From assembly GCA_009667805.1 (NCBI GenBank), contig CM019072.1, positions 34,465,519 through 34,529,518 of the forward strand: a stretch of 64,000 bases of DNA. The letters run 5' to 3'. Shown here piece after piece: positions 24,576 to 35,436 of this stretch. Source of the stretch: Leptobrachium leishanense (Eukaryota > Chordata > Amphibia > Anura > Megophryidae). The translations under genes and the position numbers were made by a program. Every line of letters starts with the position of its first letter. Within the stretch, counting starts at the first letter, position 1. Below the pieces are notes generated by a model. The model saw only the letters and a program-made list of their open reading frames with translations, ran no database searches and had not been told where the DNA came from.

Positions 24576-25595
24576 TAGACATGTGCACAGCACAAAATTT
24601 CGTTTTGAACTAATGGATTAGTCCTAAAATGCAATTTATTTAGTTGCTAAAGAAATTCGTTTTCAGTTCTTTAGTATGAAAACTAATTTCATTCATCCGA
24701 AAACCAGTGGATACAATTACTATTGTAGTGGCTCCTCAGAGGGCTGAGATCGCTGCTTGTTACAGTATCTCTCACTCTCAGCACAATGTGGGCCATATTA
24801 CATAGTTGGTGCTAACTTAACCAGAGCTGTTGTAATCTTCCCAGAGTCATTATAGCCTATGGAGGTTTTCAGTTTACAACAGCTCTGGTTAAGTTAGCAC
24901 CAACATTGTAATACTGCCCCGTGTCAGGCAAAGCTGTTACAGTAACTGACTGCTGCTCATCACAGCGCTCAGAGTTTCAGTAAAACTAGTAAATAATATT
25001 TATATATATAAGAGGTTAGAACAATATTATTTCCTTGTTTTACTGAAACTCTGAGAGCTGTTACAGTTACTGTAACAGCTGAGCCTGATACATTGTACTG
25101 AGAGATAATGTAACAAGAAGCTGATCTCAGCGCTCACAGCCACTGGATTTAAAGGGCTAAAAAAAAGGCTCCTCTCTGTATAATGTTTAGAACATCCTCC
25201 TGAATTAATTAATGTCCCTCTGTATAGAACATGCTCCTCAATTTATACCTTTCTCTGTATAATGTATATAACATCCTCCTGCATTAATACCCCTCTCTGT
25301 ATAATGTATAGAACATCCTCCTGCATTAATTAATGCCCCTCTCTGTATAGAACATCCTACTGCATTGGCATGTGGAGGGTGCAGAACTTCGGATGTTGCG
25401 CTCTTCATTGCTGGTCTCCTTCACTCATCAATGTAATATCACAAAAAGGACTGAAACTAAAATGTAGTGCATTTTATTTTAGTTTCTTTCGTTTTATGTA
25501 CTGAGCAGTTTCGTTTCTCTTGAGTCATACGAAAACTAAATTATCCAAAAATTCGGACTAAATCGTTTTAGTACTAAAACGAATGCACATGTCTA
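24576..25595. mobile_element. hAT-type element with TAGACATGTGCA ends, copy a (1020 bp)
   Basis: Ends TAGACATGTGCA and TGCACATGTCTA are exact inverses. The 8-bp sequence ACAAGCGC is duplicated at 24568-24575 and 25596-25603, the size expected for hAT transposition. It contains a 130-bp MITE at 24791-24920 that is missing from copy b. No transposase is encoded. Confidence 0.9.
24791..24920. mobile_element. 130-bp MITE inside hAT copy a
   Basis: Same family as 2392-2521. Inverted ends GGCCATATTACATAGTTGGT and the matching right side ACATTGTAATACTGCCCC. GTG flanks both ends (24788-24790, 24921-24923). The related hAT copy b has an uninterrupted site with a single GTG (near 27155), so the 3-bp duplication is demonstrated. 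Confidence 0.88.
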
Positions 25596-26580
25596 ACAAG
25601 CGCCTCTCTGCGCGGTATAATTAATGCAGCATATGAATCCACACACTGCGGGGAAGCATCTCTCTGCGGTATAATTTATATGTATACGTCTGTGTTATAT
25701 GTATATGTATCCTGTTTGTATATTATAACTTAAAAAAATGCAATAAAATTTGAATTTTCAATAATTTACAAGGTGTTTGTAAAGTGTTTTTTTTCAAATT
25801 TTTACATGCAATCGTTTATGGTTATAAATATATTCTCTATGAGTTGCGCTTGTTAAAAAAATTAGAGATGGGGACTTGTTACATACATTTTTTTTGGGTG
25901 AAAATTACACAATTTTTAACAAACGCAACCCATACATAAATCATTAGTGTAGCATCATTGTTCACATAATAATTGAAATGGGAACAATATTGCTGCATTA
26001 GCAAAACAAAAAACAATTTTTTTAAAAAATTTATTTATTTTTTAATATTTGTTTATTTAATTTTTTATTTTTAATATTTTTAATTAACTTTTAACATGGT
26101 CATGTTTTGGTATGGTTGGAAAGGCTATGCTCTGGCCGATCCAACAATACCAAACATTAACCCCTAGGTAGGTGCCACGGCACGGATCGGGAGATAGGGG
26201 GTTCATTGGAACCCCCTATCTCCACCATTGGTGGCTGGCAACTAGGGGGTTAACTCCAGAATTTACTCTATCCGACATCCCGATGTGAAACATCGGGACT
26301 TTGGATAGATTTCGACCATTTTTATTTTTTTAACTTTCGGATAGTCAAAATCTATCCAAAGTACCGATGTTTCACATCTGAACTTTGTTTGGATAGAGTA
26401 AGTCCGTGCGGCCGTTAAACGTATATACATTACAATTTTCTAACCATCAGCACACTGGATATAGCACTGTTGCTGTCCAGCGTCCTGATCCTGAGTTCCT
26501 GACCGTTAGAAAATCTGACTGCTTATATGTTATTTCCAATGATACGATATTTCTGTCGATACGATAATTCTGTCTTAGTC
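25596..26580. other. AT-rich stretch with a 26265-26400 hairpin, no gene
   Basis: Positions 25690-25930 reappear inverted at about 30010-30260. A hairpin at 26265-26400 pairs CTCTATCCGACATCCCGATG with its complement near 26350-26398. The GATACGATAATTCTGTCGATACG block near 26540 also occurs near 24210. Confidence 0.6.
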
Positions 26581-26955
26581 GGATCATTTACGTCTGCGGT
26601 TCGCGCATGATGGGATATGTCCATGATGGGATACGCGCGTATGTCCGTCTCCATTGCGGCCTGTCGTAAACTTTACGGAGCCATTGTAGAGTTTGAGAAT
26701 TTTTTGGACAGACCAAAAAAAAAACCATCCCATCATGGCTCAAAGAGAGTCCTATTCGGACACGTCATCCCTTTCCACCCCAGAGACACCCAGGAAGAAG
26801 CGGGCCAGCAACTTGGCATTTGAGGAGAAGGTGGAGCTGGTTCGCATCTTCGAGAAGCGTGACTATGACTGCCGTAAGGGCCCTTACGGCAGGAAGAACA
26901 ATGTCCGCAAGGACCATATCCTTGCACCACCCTCCTGGAAATGTTTGATAAGGAC

Positions 26956-29694
26956 TAGACATGTGCACAGCACAAAATGTCATTTTGAACTAATGGATTA
27001 GTACTAAAATGCAATTTATTTAGTTGCTAAAGAAAATCGTTTTCAGTTCTTTAGTATGAAAAATAATTTTATTCATCCGAAAACCAGTGGATACAATTAT
27101 TATTGTAGTGGCTCCTCAGAGTGCTGAGATCGCTGCTTGTTACAGTATCTCTGTACAATGTGTCAGGCAAAGCTGTTACAGTAACTGACTGCTGCTCATC
27201 ACAGCGCTCAGAGTTTCAGTAAAACTAGTAAATAATATTTTTATATATAAGAGGTTATAACAAAATTATTTCCTTTTACTGAAACTGAGCGCTGTTACAG
27301 TCAGTTACTGTAACAGCTGAGCCTGATACATTATACTGAGAGATAATATAACAAGCAGCCGATCTCAGCGCTCACAGCCACTGGATTTAAAGGGCTAAAA
27401 AAGGCTCCTCTCTGTATGATGTATAGAACATCCTCCTGCATTAATTAATACCCCTCTCTGTATAATGTAGATAACATCCTCCTGCATTAATACCCCTCTC
27501 TGCATAATGTATGCAACATCCACCTGCATTAATTAATACCCCTCTCTGTATAATGTATAGAACATCCTCCTGAATTAATGTCTCTCTATGTATAGAACAA
27601 TCCTCCTCAATTTATACATTTCTCTGTATAATGTATATAACCTTCTCCTGCATTAATACCCCGCTCTGTATAATGTATAGAACATCCTCCTGCATTCATT
27701 AATGCCCCTCTCTGTGTAGAACATCCTACTTAGTAGGACCTACTACATTGGCATGTAGAGGGTGCAGAACTTCGGAATGCAATGCTTATCCAGCACAGGA
27801 GAGGGAACTTTTACTTAAACTTTGCATCTCTGTGGGGGGAGAGACAGGAATATAAAAGCAGGGGAGAGGGCAAATATTAACATAAATCGGTCTGAAAGCT
27901 CAGAGAAGAGATGTCTGGTGCAAATTTATTTTTATAATAAAATGAAGCACTTTAAATCCAGGGAAAACATTCAAATAAATCACACTGACAGCTCATAATA
28001 ACAGAGTGAGCTGGATTCAAGTGTGAGTTGGATACTAAATGTATCAGATGTAAAAAACCCTTTATAACAAGCAGCAATGGGAGAGGAGAGGGACTTTATA
28101 TAAAATGTGTATTATAGATGAGGAAAGGGGGATAGTGCTCCTGGATAATATAAAATGTATCAGAAAAAGATTGGGCGTGAGCCCCGGTGTGAGCGCACTT
28201 AACTGAATTGGATAAACTTGATTAGAAAACTTCAATGGTATTCTCGATATTCTGATTGGAAGATCATAAATCCTAATGATAAAAAATAAAAAACTCCATG
28301 GTGCAAATAACGTCTGTATAAACAAGTGACACAGTATTGTGAGATAATGTTGTATGTATGAAGAACTCACAAGTGTAGAGCCAAATAAGGCTCAATAGAT
28401 GTCGCCTCTTGACCACTCTGGGGGGTCACTCCCCTTGTATGAAATTCTTCACGCTATAAATCAATCGTGGGGTCATCCGTTAGTGGATTTCTTTAACTCT
28501 GCTGCACCTTGCAAGCAGTGCTTGTCCTTGGCTTTCACTTGTCCTGGCTCTGCTGATACAGGGAGGTGGATGGGGGTGTGTGACAGCCCTTGGGTTGCAG
28601 CAGGAGAAGAAGGGAGCATGGTCCGGATCTTGCAGCAGCTTCACCTTCTACACAAACAGAGCTCTTCTCCTGCTGCAACCCAGGGGCTGTCACACACCCC
28701 CATCCATCTCCCTGTAGAGTTAAAGAAATCCACCAACGGATGACCCCACGATTGATTTAAAGCGTGAAGAATTCCATACAAGGGGAGTGACCCCCCAGAG
28801 TGGTCAAGAGGCGACATCTATTGAGCCTTATTTGGCTCTACACTTGTGAGTTCTTCATACATACAACATTATCTCACAATACTGTGTCACTTGTTTATAC
28901 AGACGTTATTTGCACCATGGAGTTTTTTATTTTTTATCATTAGGATTTATGATCTTCCAATCAGAATATCGAGAATACCATTGAAGTTTTCTAATCAAGT
29001 TTATCCAATTCAGTTAAGTGCGCTCACACCGGGGCTCACGCCAAATCTTTTTCTATTGCTGTGTTGTATAGGGTGTACATAGGTGTTTATTTGAGCAGCC
29101 ATTTTTCAATTACTATATATTATATAGCGCTAAGTGTTCTCTCTTATTTTCTTTGCTTATAAAATGTATCAGACCTAAGCCCCTATTATGCAGAGCGGGA
29201 GGGGAGATAACACACATTTTATAAAGTCCCTCTCTTCTCCCAGCGCTGCTTGTTATAAAGGTTTTTTTACTATCCAACCCTCCTCTGTCATTAGCTTTCA
29301 GTGTGATATATTTGAATGTTTTCCTTCTCCAGCTGCTTTTATCATCTTGTCTGCCTCATAGACACGCAAGGGTTAAGTAAAGGTTTCCTCTCCTGTGCTG
29401 CGAGTGAGTATTCTGGAGCTCTATCACTGTCAGATTTTCGGGAAGGGGGTCGAGAAGGATTACGTATACAAATCTTTTGTGTAGCTTTGCGATGTTGCAC
29501 TCTTCATTGCTGGTCTCCTTCACTCATCAATGTAATATCACAAAAAGGACTGAAACTATAATGTAATGCATTTTATTTTAGTTTCTTTCGTTTTTTGTAC
29601 TGAGCAGTTTCGTATCTCTTGAGTCATACTAAAACTAAATTATCCCAAAATTCGGACTAAATCGTTTTAATACTAAAACGAATGCACATGTCTA
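26956..29694. mobile_element. hAT-type element with TAGACATGTGCA ends, copy b (2739 bp)
   Basis: Same termini as copy a, with an 8-bp duplication ATAAGGAC at 26948-26955 and 29695-29702. Relative to copy a it carries about 1.7 kb of extra interior (about 27776-29488). That interior is an imperfect palindrome (left arm about 27790-28149, right arm about 29174-29420) with a further insertion (28165-29158) at its centre. Confidence 0.88.
28165..29158. mobile_element. 994-bp insertion consisting mostly of a large hairpin
   Basis: Flanked by a 15-bp direct repeat ATAAAATGTATCAGA (28150-28164, 29159-29173). Its arms (about 28165-28610 and 28665-29050) are near-perfect inverses and encode the same short frame on opposite strands. 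One arm has an extra ~58 bp. A unique tail (about 29055-29158) lies at the right end. The 15-bp duplication is longer than any DNA-transposon class seen here and suggests retroposition with inversion; the class is not identified. Confidence 0.75.
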
Positions 29695-30009
29695 ATAAGG
29701 ACCGAAGTAACGACCAGCTGCGGAAGCGCTGGTCTGATCTTAAGACACGCGAGGAGGAGCAATTGAGGCACATCCAGCATGTCATAGCCAAACGTAAGTG
29801 TTATGTTATATTGTAAAGCGCTGCGCAAACTGTTGGCGCTATATAAATCCTGTATAATAATAATAATGTGCTTGCATGTGCTAATGTGCACAGAAATACG
29901 TTGATTGATCTAGTCCTTTTTTCATGCAATGTGTATAGCTTTGCGTTTTCAGGACTCATAGATGCATTTTTGCCATAGCTCTTCTTTTTTGTGATTTTAC
30001 ATATTCGTG

Positions 30010-30260
30010 AAAATTGTGATATTTGATGTATGTAGAGATGAATGTGTTAATTTTTTTAACAAGCGCAACTCATATAAAATATAACCGCAAACGCTCGCAT
30101 GTTAAAATGTGAAAAAAAACACTTTACACCTTGTAAATTATTGAAAATTCTAATTTTATTGCATTTTTTGTTATAATATACAGACAGGACATGACGCATA
30201 CATATAATAATGATATATTATGAATCTGCCGAGTCTGCCGGAAAGAACGATATATAACAT
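30010..30260. repeat. Inverted partner of 25690-25930
   Basis: CACCTTGTAAATTATTGAAAA and ATTTTATTGCATTTTTTGTT here are the reverse complement of sequence near 25740-25790. They may be ends of one large element that contains both Myb/SANT first-exon copies. Confidence 0.6.
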
Positions 30261-30465
30261 GTCTGCGTCATATAATAAAATAAGGCTTCAAAACGCATTT
30301 AAAATTGAAATTTCGTTTTGGACCGGTTCATTCGTTTGTTAGTCCACGGGTCACGCATGCGCGCTGATGTCCGTCATTACGGCCTGTCATAAAACCTACG
30401 GATCTTTGCCGATATTTTCAGATTGTAGCACAGGCCAAAGTTAATTTCTTCCCATCCATCCCATC

Positions 30466-30794
30466 ATGGCTGAAGGAAGGGAATCATGTTCCCCCAACCC
30501 ACTGAACCCAGGCACCGCAGAGACCCCAGGGCCCAGAAGAAAGAAGCGTGCCAGCAACATGTCGTTTGAGGAGATGGTGGAGCTGGTGTGCATCTTCCAG
30601 AACCATGACTATGACTGCATAAGGGCCCTTACGGCAGGAAGAATAATGTATGCAAGCACCGTATCCTTGCAAAGGTACGCTGCACCCTCCTTGAACAGTT
30701 TGAAACGAACCGAAGTAACGACCAGCTGCGGAAGCGCTGGTCTGACCTCAAGACGCGCGAGGATTGAGGCACATCCAGCGTGTCATAGCCAAAC
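30466..30794 (+). pseudogene. Myb/SANT-like gene 1, exon 1
   Basis: Start ATG at 30466, in the shared context CCCATCATGGCTGAAGG. The first ~50 codons read RRKKRASNMSFEEMVELVCIF, a Myb/SANT-like DNA-binding domain of the type found in Harbinger-associated and MSANTD proteins. The rest of the domain (LLEQFETNRSNDQLRKRWSD) is in another frame after a shift near 30620-30660. A 7-base deletion relative to the duplicate copy creates a TGA behind SDLKTRED. The donor is CAAAC|GTAAGT at 30794/30795. The downstream exons remain in phase, so the exon decayed recently or the assembly has errors here. Confidence 0.7.
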
Positions 30795-30840
30795 GTAAGT
30801 ATTATGTTATATTGTAAAGCGCTGGGCAAACTGTTGGCGC

Positions 30841-31410
30841 TATATAAATATCCTTCGTGTAAAACATGCGAAATCTCAATGTATCCTTCGTGTAAAACAT
30901 GAGAAATCTCAATGTATCCTTCGTGTAAAACATGCAAAATCACAATGTATCCTTCGTGTAAAACATGAGAAATCTCAATGTATCCTTCGTGTAAAACATG
31001 CAAAATCACAATGTATCCTTCGTGTAAAACATGAGAAATGTTAATGTTTCCTTCGTGTAAAACATGAGAAATCTCAATGTATCCTTTGTGTAAAACATGA
31101 GAAATCTCAATGTATCCTTTTTTTTAAAATATGCAAAATCTCAATGTATCCTTCGTGTAAAACATGAGAAATCTCAATGTATCCTTCGTGTAAAACATGC
31201 GAAATCGCAATGTATCCTTCGTGTAAAACATGCGAAATCTCAATGTATCCTTCGTGTAAAACATGAGAAATCTCAATGTATCCTTCGTGTAAAACATGAG
31301 AAATCTCAATATATCCTCCGTGTAAAACATGCGAAATCGCAATGTATCCTTCATGTAAAACATGTGAAATCTCAATGTATCCTTCGTGTAAAACATGTGA
31401 AATCTCAAGA
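30841..31410 (+). repeat. 33-bp minisatellite, about 17 units
   Basis: Unit ATCCTTCGTGTAAAACATGA followed by GAAATCTCAATGT, with few substitutions. It starts right behind an L2-type 3' end that sits within 20 bp of the exon donor. Since 33 is divisible by three, long frames are open on both strands (11-residue periods). A last decayed unit lies near 31710. Confidence 0.9.
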
Positions 31411-31429
31411 CTAGTAGACAATGGGTGAC

Positions 31430-32085
31430 TCACACAACCTTATGTAAACAGATAGCAGAGATAGACAAAGAAAATAAGAAATTCCTTTAGCATAATCCAC
31501 AAATTACTCATCTCAACTGTCAAACCTATTTATCATCCTATACAAAAGAAAGCATTTGACAATAGTCGCACTCGCAGGCAGCCAGGTTGCTTGCTTGTAT
31601 CTTTAAAAAAATCACATTTTACCTAAAGAAATAACGTAACGTATATATATTTAAAACTAAAGCTTGAAGCGTGGAGCGCTACGTCCTTCTTTGAAATGAA
31701 AACCAGAGAAATCTCAATGTATCCTTCCTGGGAAAACAGAGAAATATCAATTTATTTCTCACCAATATCAATTAATAATACCCCCATCCCCAATATCAAA
31801 TCAATTTATCCCCCCAATATCAATTCATCCCCCCCTATCAATTTATCCCAAAGGCACCGGCTGCCCCCTGGTTGTTGTCACTTATCCTCACCGGCCCCCA
31901 CTCGGCTGCGGGCATCATAGCGCCCGCAGGGGTCGCTATGGCGGTAGTTCCGCCAGTGCTACTGTAGTGTGTTGGGGGGGTTGTCGTGACTGAGTGATGC
32001 GTATGAGATGACCCGCAGCTTGCCCAATATTGGCTCCCACCTGCGCATCAAAAAAAATCTCTGAGCCTCTGCTAAGTAGGTGGTA
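31430..32085. other. Intron-like stretch, no gene seen
   Basis: Contains C-rich simple sequence near 31780-31860 and nothing recognisable as coding. Confidence 0.5.
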
Positions 32086-32089
32086 GGAT

Positions 32090-32575
32090 AGAAACATAGA
32101 AACATAGAAAAATGTCGGCAGATAAGAACCTTTCAGCCCATCTAGTCTGCCCAATTACATGGATACTTTACCTGGATTTATCTTTTGTTTAGGATAGCCT
32201 TATGCCTATCCCATGCTTGCTTAAATTCAATTACTGTTTTGGCCTCTACCACTTCTACTGGAAGACTGTTCCATGTATCCACCACCCTCTCAGTAAAATA
32301 ATGCTTCCTGATGTTACTTTTAAACCTTTGCCCCTCTAATCTAAGACTATGTCCTCTTGTTTTGCTATTTTGTTTCCTTTTAAATATACTCCCTTCCTCT
32401 ACCTTGTGGATTCCCTTTACGTATTTAAATGTTTCTATCATATCTCCTCTGTCTCGTCTTTTTTCCAAGCTGTACATGTTAAGATCATTAAGCCTTTCTT
32501 GGTAACTTTTCTCCTTCAAGCCGTACACCATTTTAGTAGCCCTTCGGATGGGACATGTAGTTCTTCTGAAAGTGC
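32090..32575 (-). mobile_element. CR1-like LINE 3' fragment
   Basis: The minus strand encodes the reverse transcriptase C-terminus (LNMYSLEKRRDRGDMIETFK and HYFTERVVDTWNSLPVEVVE). It ends in a (TTTCTATG)n tail at 32090-32110, the CR1-type 3' terminus. It is 5'-truncated and lies in intron 1 of Myb/SANT gene 1. Confidence 0.85.
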
Positions 32576-33086
32576 ATCCAAACAGAGCCGCTTTCAATTA
32601 ATACCTCAGCAGCTGCTGAATTGATGCTGCGTAGCAATTCAGTTTGCTGCAGCAGTGTCATTGAACGCTTTGGATGCGAATTTTTAAAAAAATGACCGAT
32701 TATTGTTGTTTCTGCTATATCCACAGTTTTATTAGCAGAAACTAAGACTGAGGCACTTTGAAATAACTAAAAGCAGTCAGCACAATTCCGTTTTGTACGC
32801 ACACAACACAAACAATAGTTTTTATTGAATAAACGTATTGTTTACTTCTGATTTTTTTTTATAATTGAACCGTAATATATGTCTATATGTGCAGGGGTAA
32901 ATAATAAATAAATATTTTGTGACTTCACTGACTTTAGAACTATGAGATGGGAGTAGTAGTGGTGGGTCAAGCTGGTAGTGGGGTAGTGGAGGGGTGTCGC
33001 AATACGTTTGGCAATATAGTGTATAGATATACCATTTTTTCCAGTCTGCGTTATTTACGTGTTATAATATTTTTTGGATTTGGCAG

Positions 33087-33200
33087 AAAACAGAAAGGCA
33101 TCTCATGCCACGGCGCAGGCGGGGACCAGCACCTCCAGTGCCCCACAGCCTGGCAGAATGGAGGAGGAGGGGGACCCACGTTGGGCACCCACCAGCTCTG
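33087..33200 (+). CDS. Myb/SANT-like gene 1, exon 2
   Basis: Acceptor GGATTTGGCAG ends at 33086 and the donor GTATAT starts at 33201. In phase with exon 1 (one base carried over) it reads NRKASHATAQAGTSTSSAPQ and ends WAPTSSG, a low-complexity Ser/Thr/Ala linker. A tandem copy with its flanking intron lies 230 bp downstream (33320-33424). The repeat unit spans about 32970-33200. Confidence 0.6.
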
Positions 33201-33319
33201 GTATATACTGTTTCAAGCTGGTAGTGGAGGCTTGTCGCAATACTTTTGGCAATATAGTGTATAGATATACCATTTTTTTCAGTCTGCATTATTTACGTGT
33301 TATTTTTTGGATTTGGCAG

Positions 33320-33424
33320 AAAAAAGTAAGGCATCTCATGCCCCGGCGCTGGCGGGAACCAGCAGCACCTCCACCAGTGCACCAGTAGAGGAGGAGAGGG
33401 AGCCATGGGCGACCACCAGCTCTG
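33320..33424 (+). CDS. Myb/SANT-like gene 1, duplicated exon 2
   Basis: The same acceptor context and the product SKASHAPALAGTSSTSTSAP, ending ATTSSG at donor GTAGAT (33425). It has the same entry and exit phase (1-1) as the copy at 33087, so either or both could be spliced without loss of frame. Confidence 0.6.
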
Positions 33425-33520
33425 GTAGATACTGTTTTATTTTGCAACAACTTTTGCTCAAAAACAGAAACCTTTTTTGTTTACTGTACTTTCATTTAAT
33501 TTTATTATATATATCACAAG

Positions 33521-33592
33521 AGCTACAGGAGGAGGAGCAGGAGGAGGAGGATGAGAGGGAGACGGAGCTGCAGGAGGAGGCCGCCAGTGCAG
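33521..33592 (+). CDS. Myb/SANT-like gene 1, acidic exon 3
   Basis: A 72-bp exon between acceptor TATCACAAG and donor GTTTTT. In phase it reads ELQEEEQEEEDERETELQEE, a strongly acidic, coiled-coil-like segment. The Gypsy element starts 68 bp downstream in the following intron. Confidence 0.6.
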
Positions 33593-33660
33593 GTTTTTTT
33601 TTTACTGTTGTATTTTGCAACGACTTTTGGTCAAAAACAAACCAGTTTTGTTGTTTACTG

Positions 33661-34778
33661 TGTAGCGCTCACTCCCGGAGGAGCCGCTGAAAATGAACCA
33701 CGGGTCAGTCTCCCCGCACTAGCGAATAAATATACTCCAACACCGCTGTGGGTTTTTTATAATTTAAATAGTTTACTAAAATGTTAAGCAGACGTTGAGA
33801 CACGGTATTCACAGGTATTATTACAGTACTTTCGTATCGCGGTAAAAACGCATAGCGGGAAAGAAACGAAACACGAGGCTCCATATTTCGGAAAAATAAT
33901 ATATTCGCAACCGAACAGAAAAATAATGCAATTGCGCGAAATTCCGGAAAAAGGGACACGTAGCGGAACCAAGAATACAATCTCTTCGTATTTCGATAAA
34001 CGCGCAGCGGAAAAGAGAAAATATATTCGGAACGTATCTTTAACCCCTGTTCCGATTCGTAACAGAATGAGTCCTGCACAGGTTAAGTCCCGGAATGTAA
34101 AAGGTGTGTATGTGTGTGTGTATGGTACCCGGGTACTGTTCAACTGGCCAGTGAATTTACTTAAGGAATGTCTTCGACTAGTCAAGTTGGGGCCCTGTGG
34201 ACTTTAGAGAGAAAACAGCAGTGTGTTCCTTATTTACAAACGGCCTTGGAGGCCTCTCACCCATCCACCGATTGCTTTAGGCTCCGCTGACCCAGGACGT
34301 CTCTCCGCTCGATATTGACTGGGGATACTTGCGGCCGGATCCGTTGTCTGACTTTCCGTAGCTTGTCAATGACTTGTCCAGCTCACCGCCTGCTCTCCGT
34401 ATCCGATCAACTCGCGGCAACTCCTCACTCAAGGTTTTTGGTTCCTTAATCTGCAGCAAATCTCGGGAACCTGGAGGTCTCCTTCTCCTAAGGCTGGATG
34501 ACCCGATGTAAGGAACTGACAGGTCTCACTCGCGCTCTGGCCTAGGCCCTCTAGCGATATCTTGCACCTGCGTCTGCTCTCCCTCGTTCCCTGGCGCGCT
34601 CTGGCGCGTTCCCCACGAGGCTCAAGATGTCAAGCGTCTGTGTCCCACCCACTTCCTGTCTGTTTGCAAAGCACGCCGGGAAATGTAGTCCCAATGTCCA
34701 GTGTCTCTGATCGCGATTGTCTCCATCTTGTGGCCAAAAATAGGTACTGCCACAGCAAGGTTTTAACACAGCGCTACA
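33661..34778 (-). repeat. Gypsy 3' LTR
   Basis: 1118 bp, almost identical to 40854-41970. Differences include single substitutions and a longer GTGTGTGTGT tract. A diverged relative lies at about 60380-60778. Confidence 0.93.
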
Positions 34779-34944
34779 CTCTCCCCCTCCTAGAACTCTT
34801 GGGTCTCTCCAAGGAGGTACAACAGTTACATTACATTTCCACAATATTTGAATACAGTTTACATAACATGTACAGGTTCAGCAGCATACATGCAGTGGGT
34901 TAGGAACACTTCCTCAAGTTGACTCATATTTTGGGCTACCTCAG

Positions 34945-35373
34945 CTAGCATAGCAGACACTTCGGGCAACCTCTGCACTGTGTGATGGCCTCTTCAGTGC
35001 TATGTCCTGGTGATTCGTAGGTGAGTCGTTGGGGCGGTCGAACAGAGCGTTTTGGTTCTGGCTCAATCAGTTCCTCTTCAGGTGGAAGTACTATAGGTGC
35101 TGGCTCAGTCCTTCTCTCTATCACTGGAGCAGACGTTTCTTCAGAGTATGATCCCTCCAGTGAAGGCATAGAACTATAATCACCTGAATAAGCTTCAGCT
35201 TCCGGAGCTACCGGGATCCCAACAGCCTCAGGGATTTCCAACTGAAATTCAAGAGCTTCAGGGGTTTCAACAGTCTCAGGGACTTCCAGCAGAAATTCAG
35301 GAGCTTCAGGCCTCAAGTTACTCTCCCACCGCTCAGGAACAACGACAACCTCTTCAGGCTCCGGTGAGCGCAT
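34945..35373 (-). CDS. Gypsy pol C-terminal acidic/proline-rich tail
   Basis: 142 minus-strand codons, Glu/Pro-rich with repeated VPE-type units, ending near RSVRPPQRLTYESPG, a tail common in vertebrate Gypsy integrases. The frame is the same as the integrase frame above it; a TAA after PPVTRS at 35437 separates the two. It probably formed the end of Pol before that nonsense change. Function unknown. Confidence 0.7.
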   Translation of the reverse strand: MRSPEPEEVVVVPERWESNLRPEAPEFLLEVPETVETPEALEFQLEIPEAVGIPVAPEAEAYSGDYSSMPSLEGSYSEETSAPVIERRTEPAPIVLPPEEELIEPEPKRSVRPPQRLTYESPGHSTEEAITQCRGCPKCLLC

Positions 35374-35436
35374 CCAGTCTAGACAATAACTCTCTTCTTC
35401 ACTGTCTCTTTCGCTCTCTTCGGCAACCCGGGTCTG

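Larger units (their letters stand above)
26735..29793 (+). pseudogene. Myb/SANT-type first exon, duplicate copy split by a hAT element
   Basis: The ATG at 26735 opens a frame with RKKRASNLAFEEKVELVRIF, matching the exon at 30466 and its promoter region upstream. A 2.7-kb hAT element interrupts it at 26956-29694. The second part (29703-29793) reads SDLKTREEEQLRHIQHVIAK and ends at a GTAAGT donor. A frameshift after residue ~45 also separates the halves. This is a dead duplicate of the first exon of the gene at 30466-42338, lying ~3.7 kb upstream of it on the same strand. Confidence 0.7.

Noticed and set aside
28062..29082. Two identical ~80-100-codon frames on opposite strands (MSSSYIQHYL)
   Set aside because: They are the two arms of one palindrome; no recognisable domain and no support beyond the duplication itself.
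30841..31410. CRISPR array
   Set aside because: Units are contiguous with no unique spacers, and the window is vertebrate DNA.
31097..31433. Overlapping frames on both strands with 11-residue repeats
   Set aside because: 33-bp minisatellite artefact.
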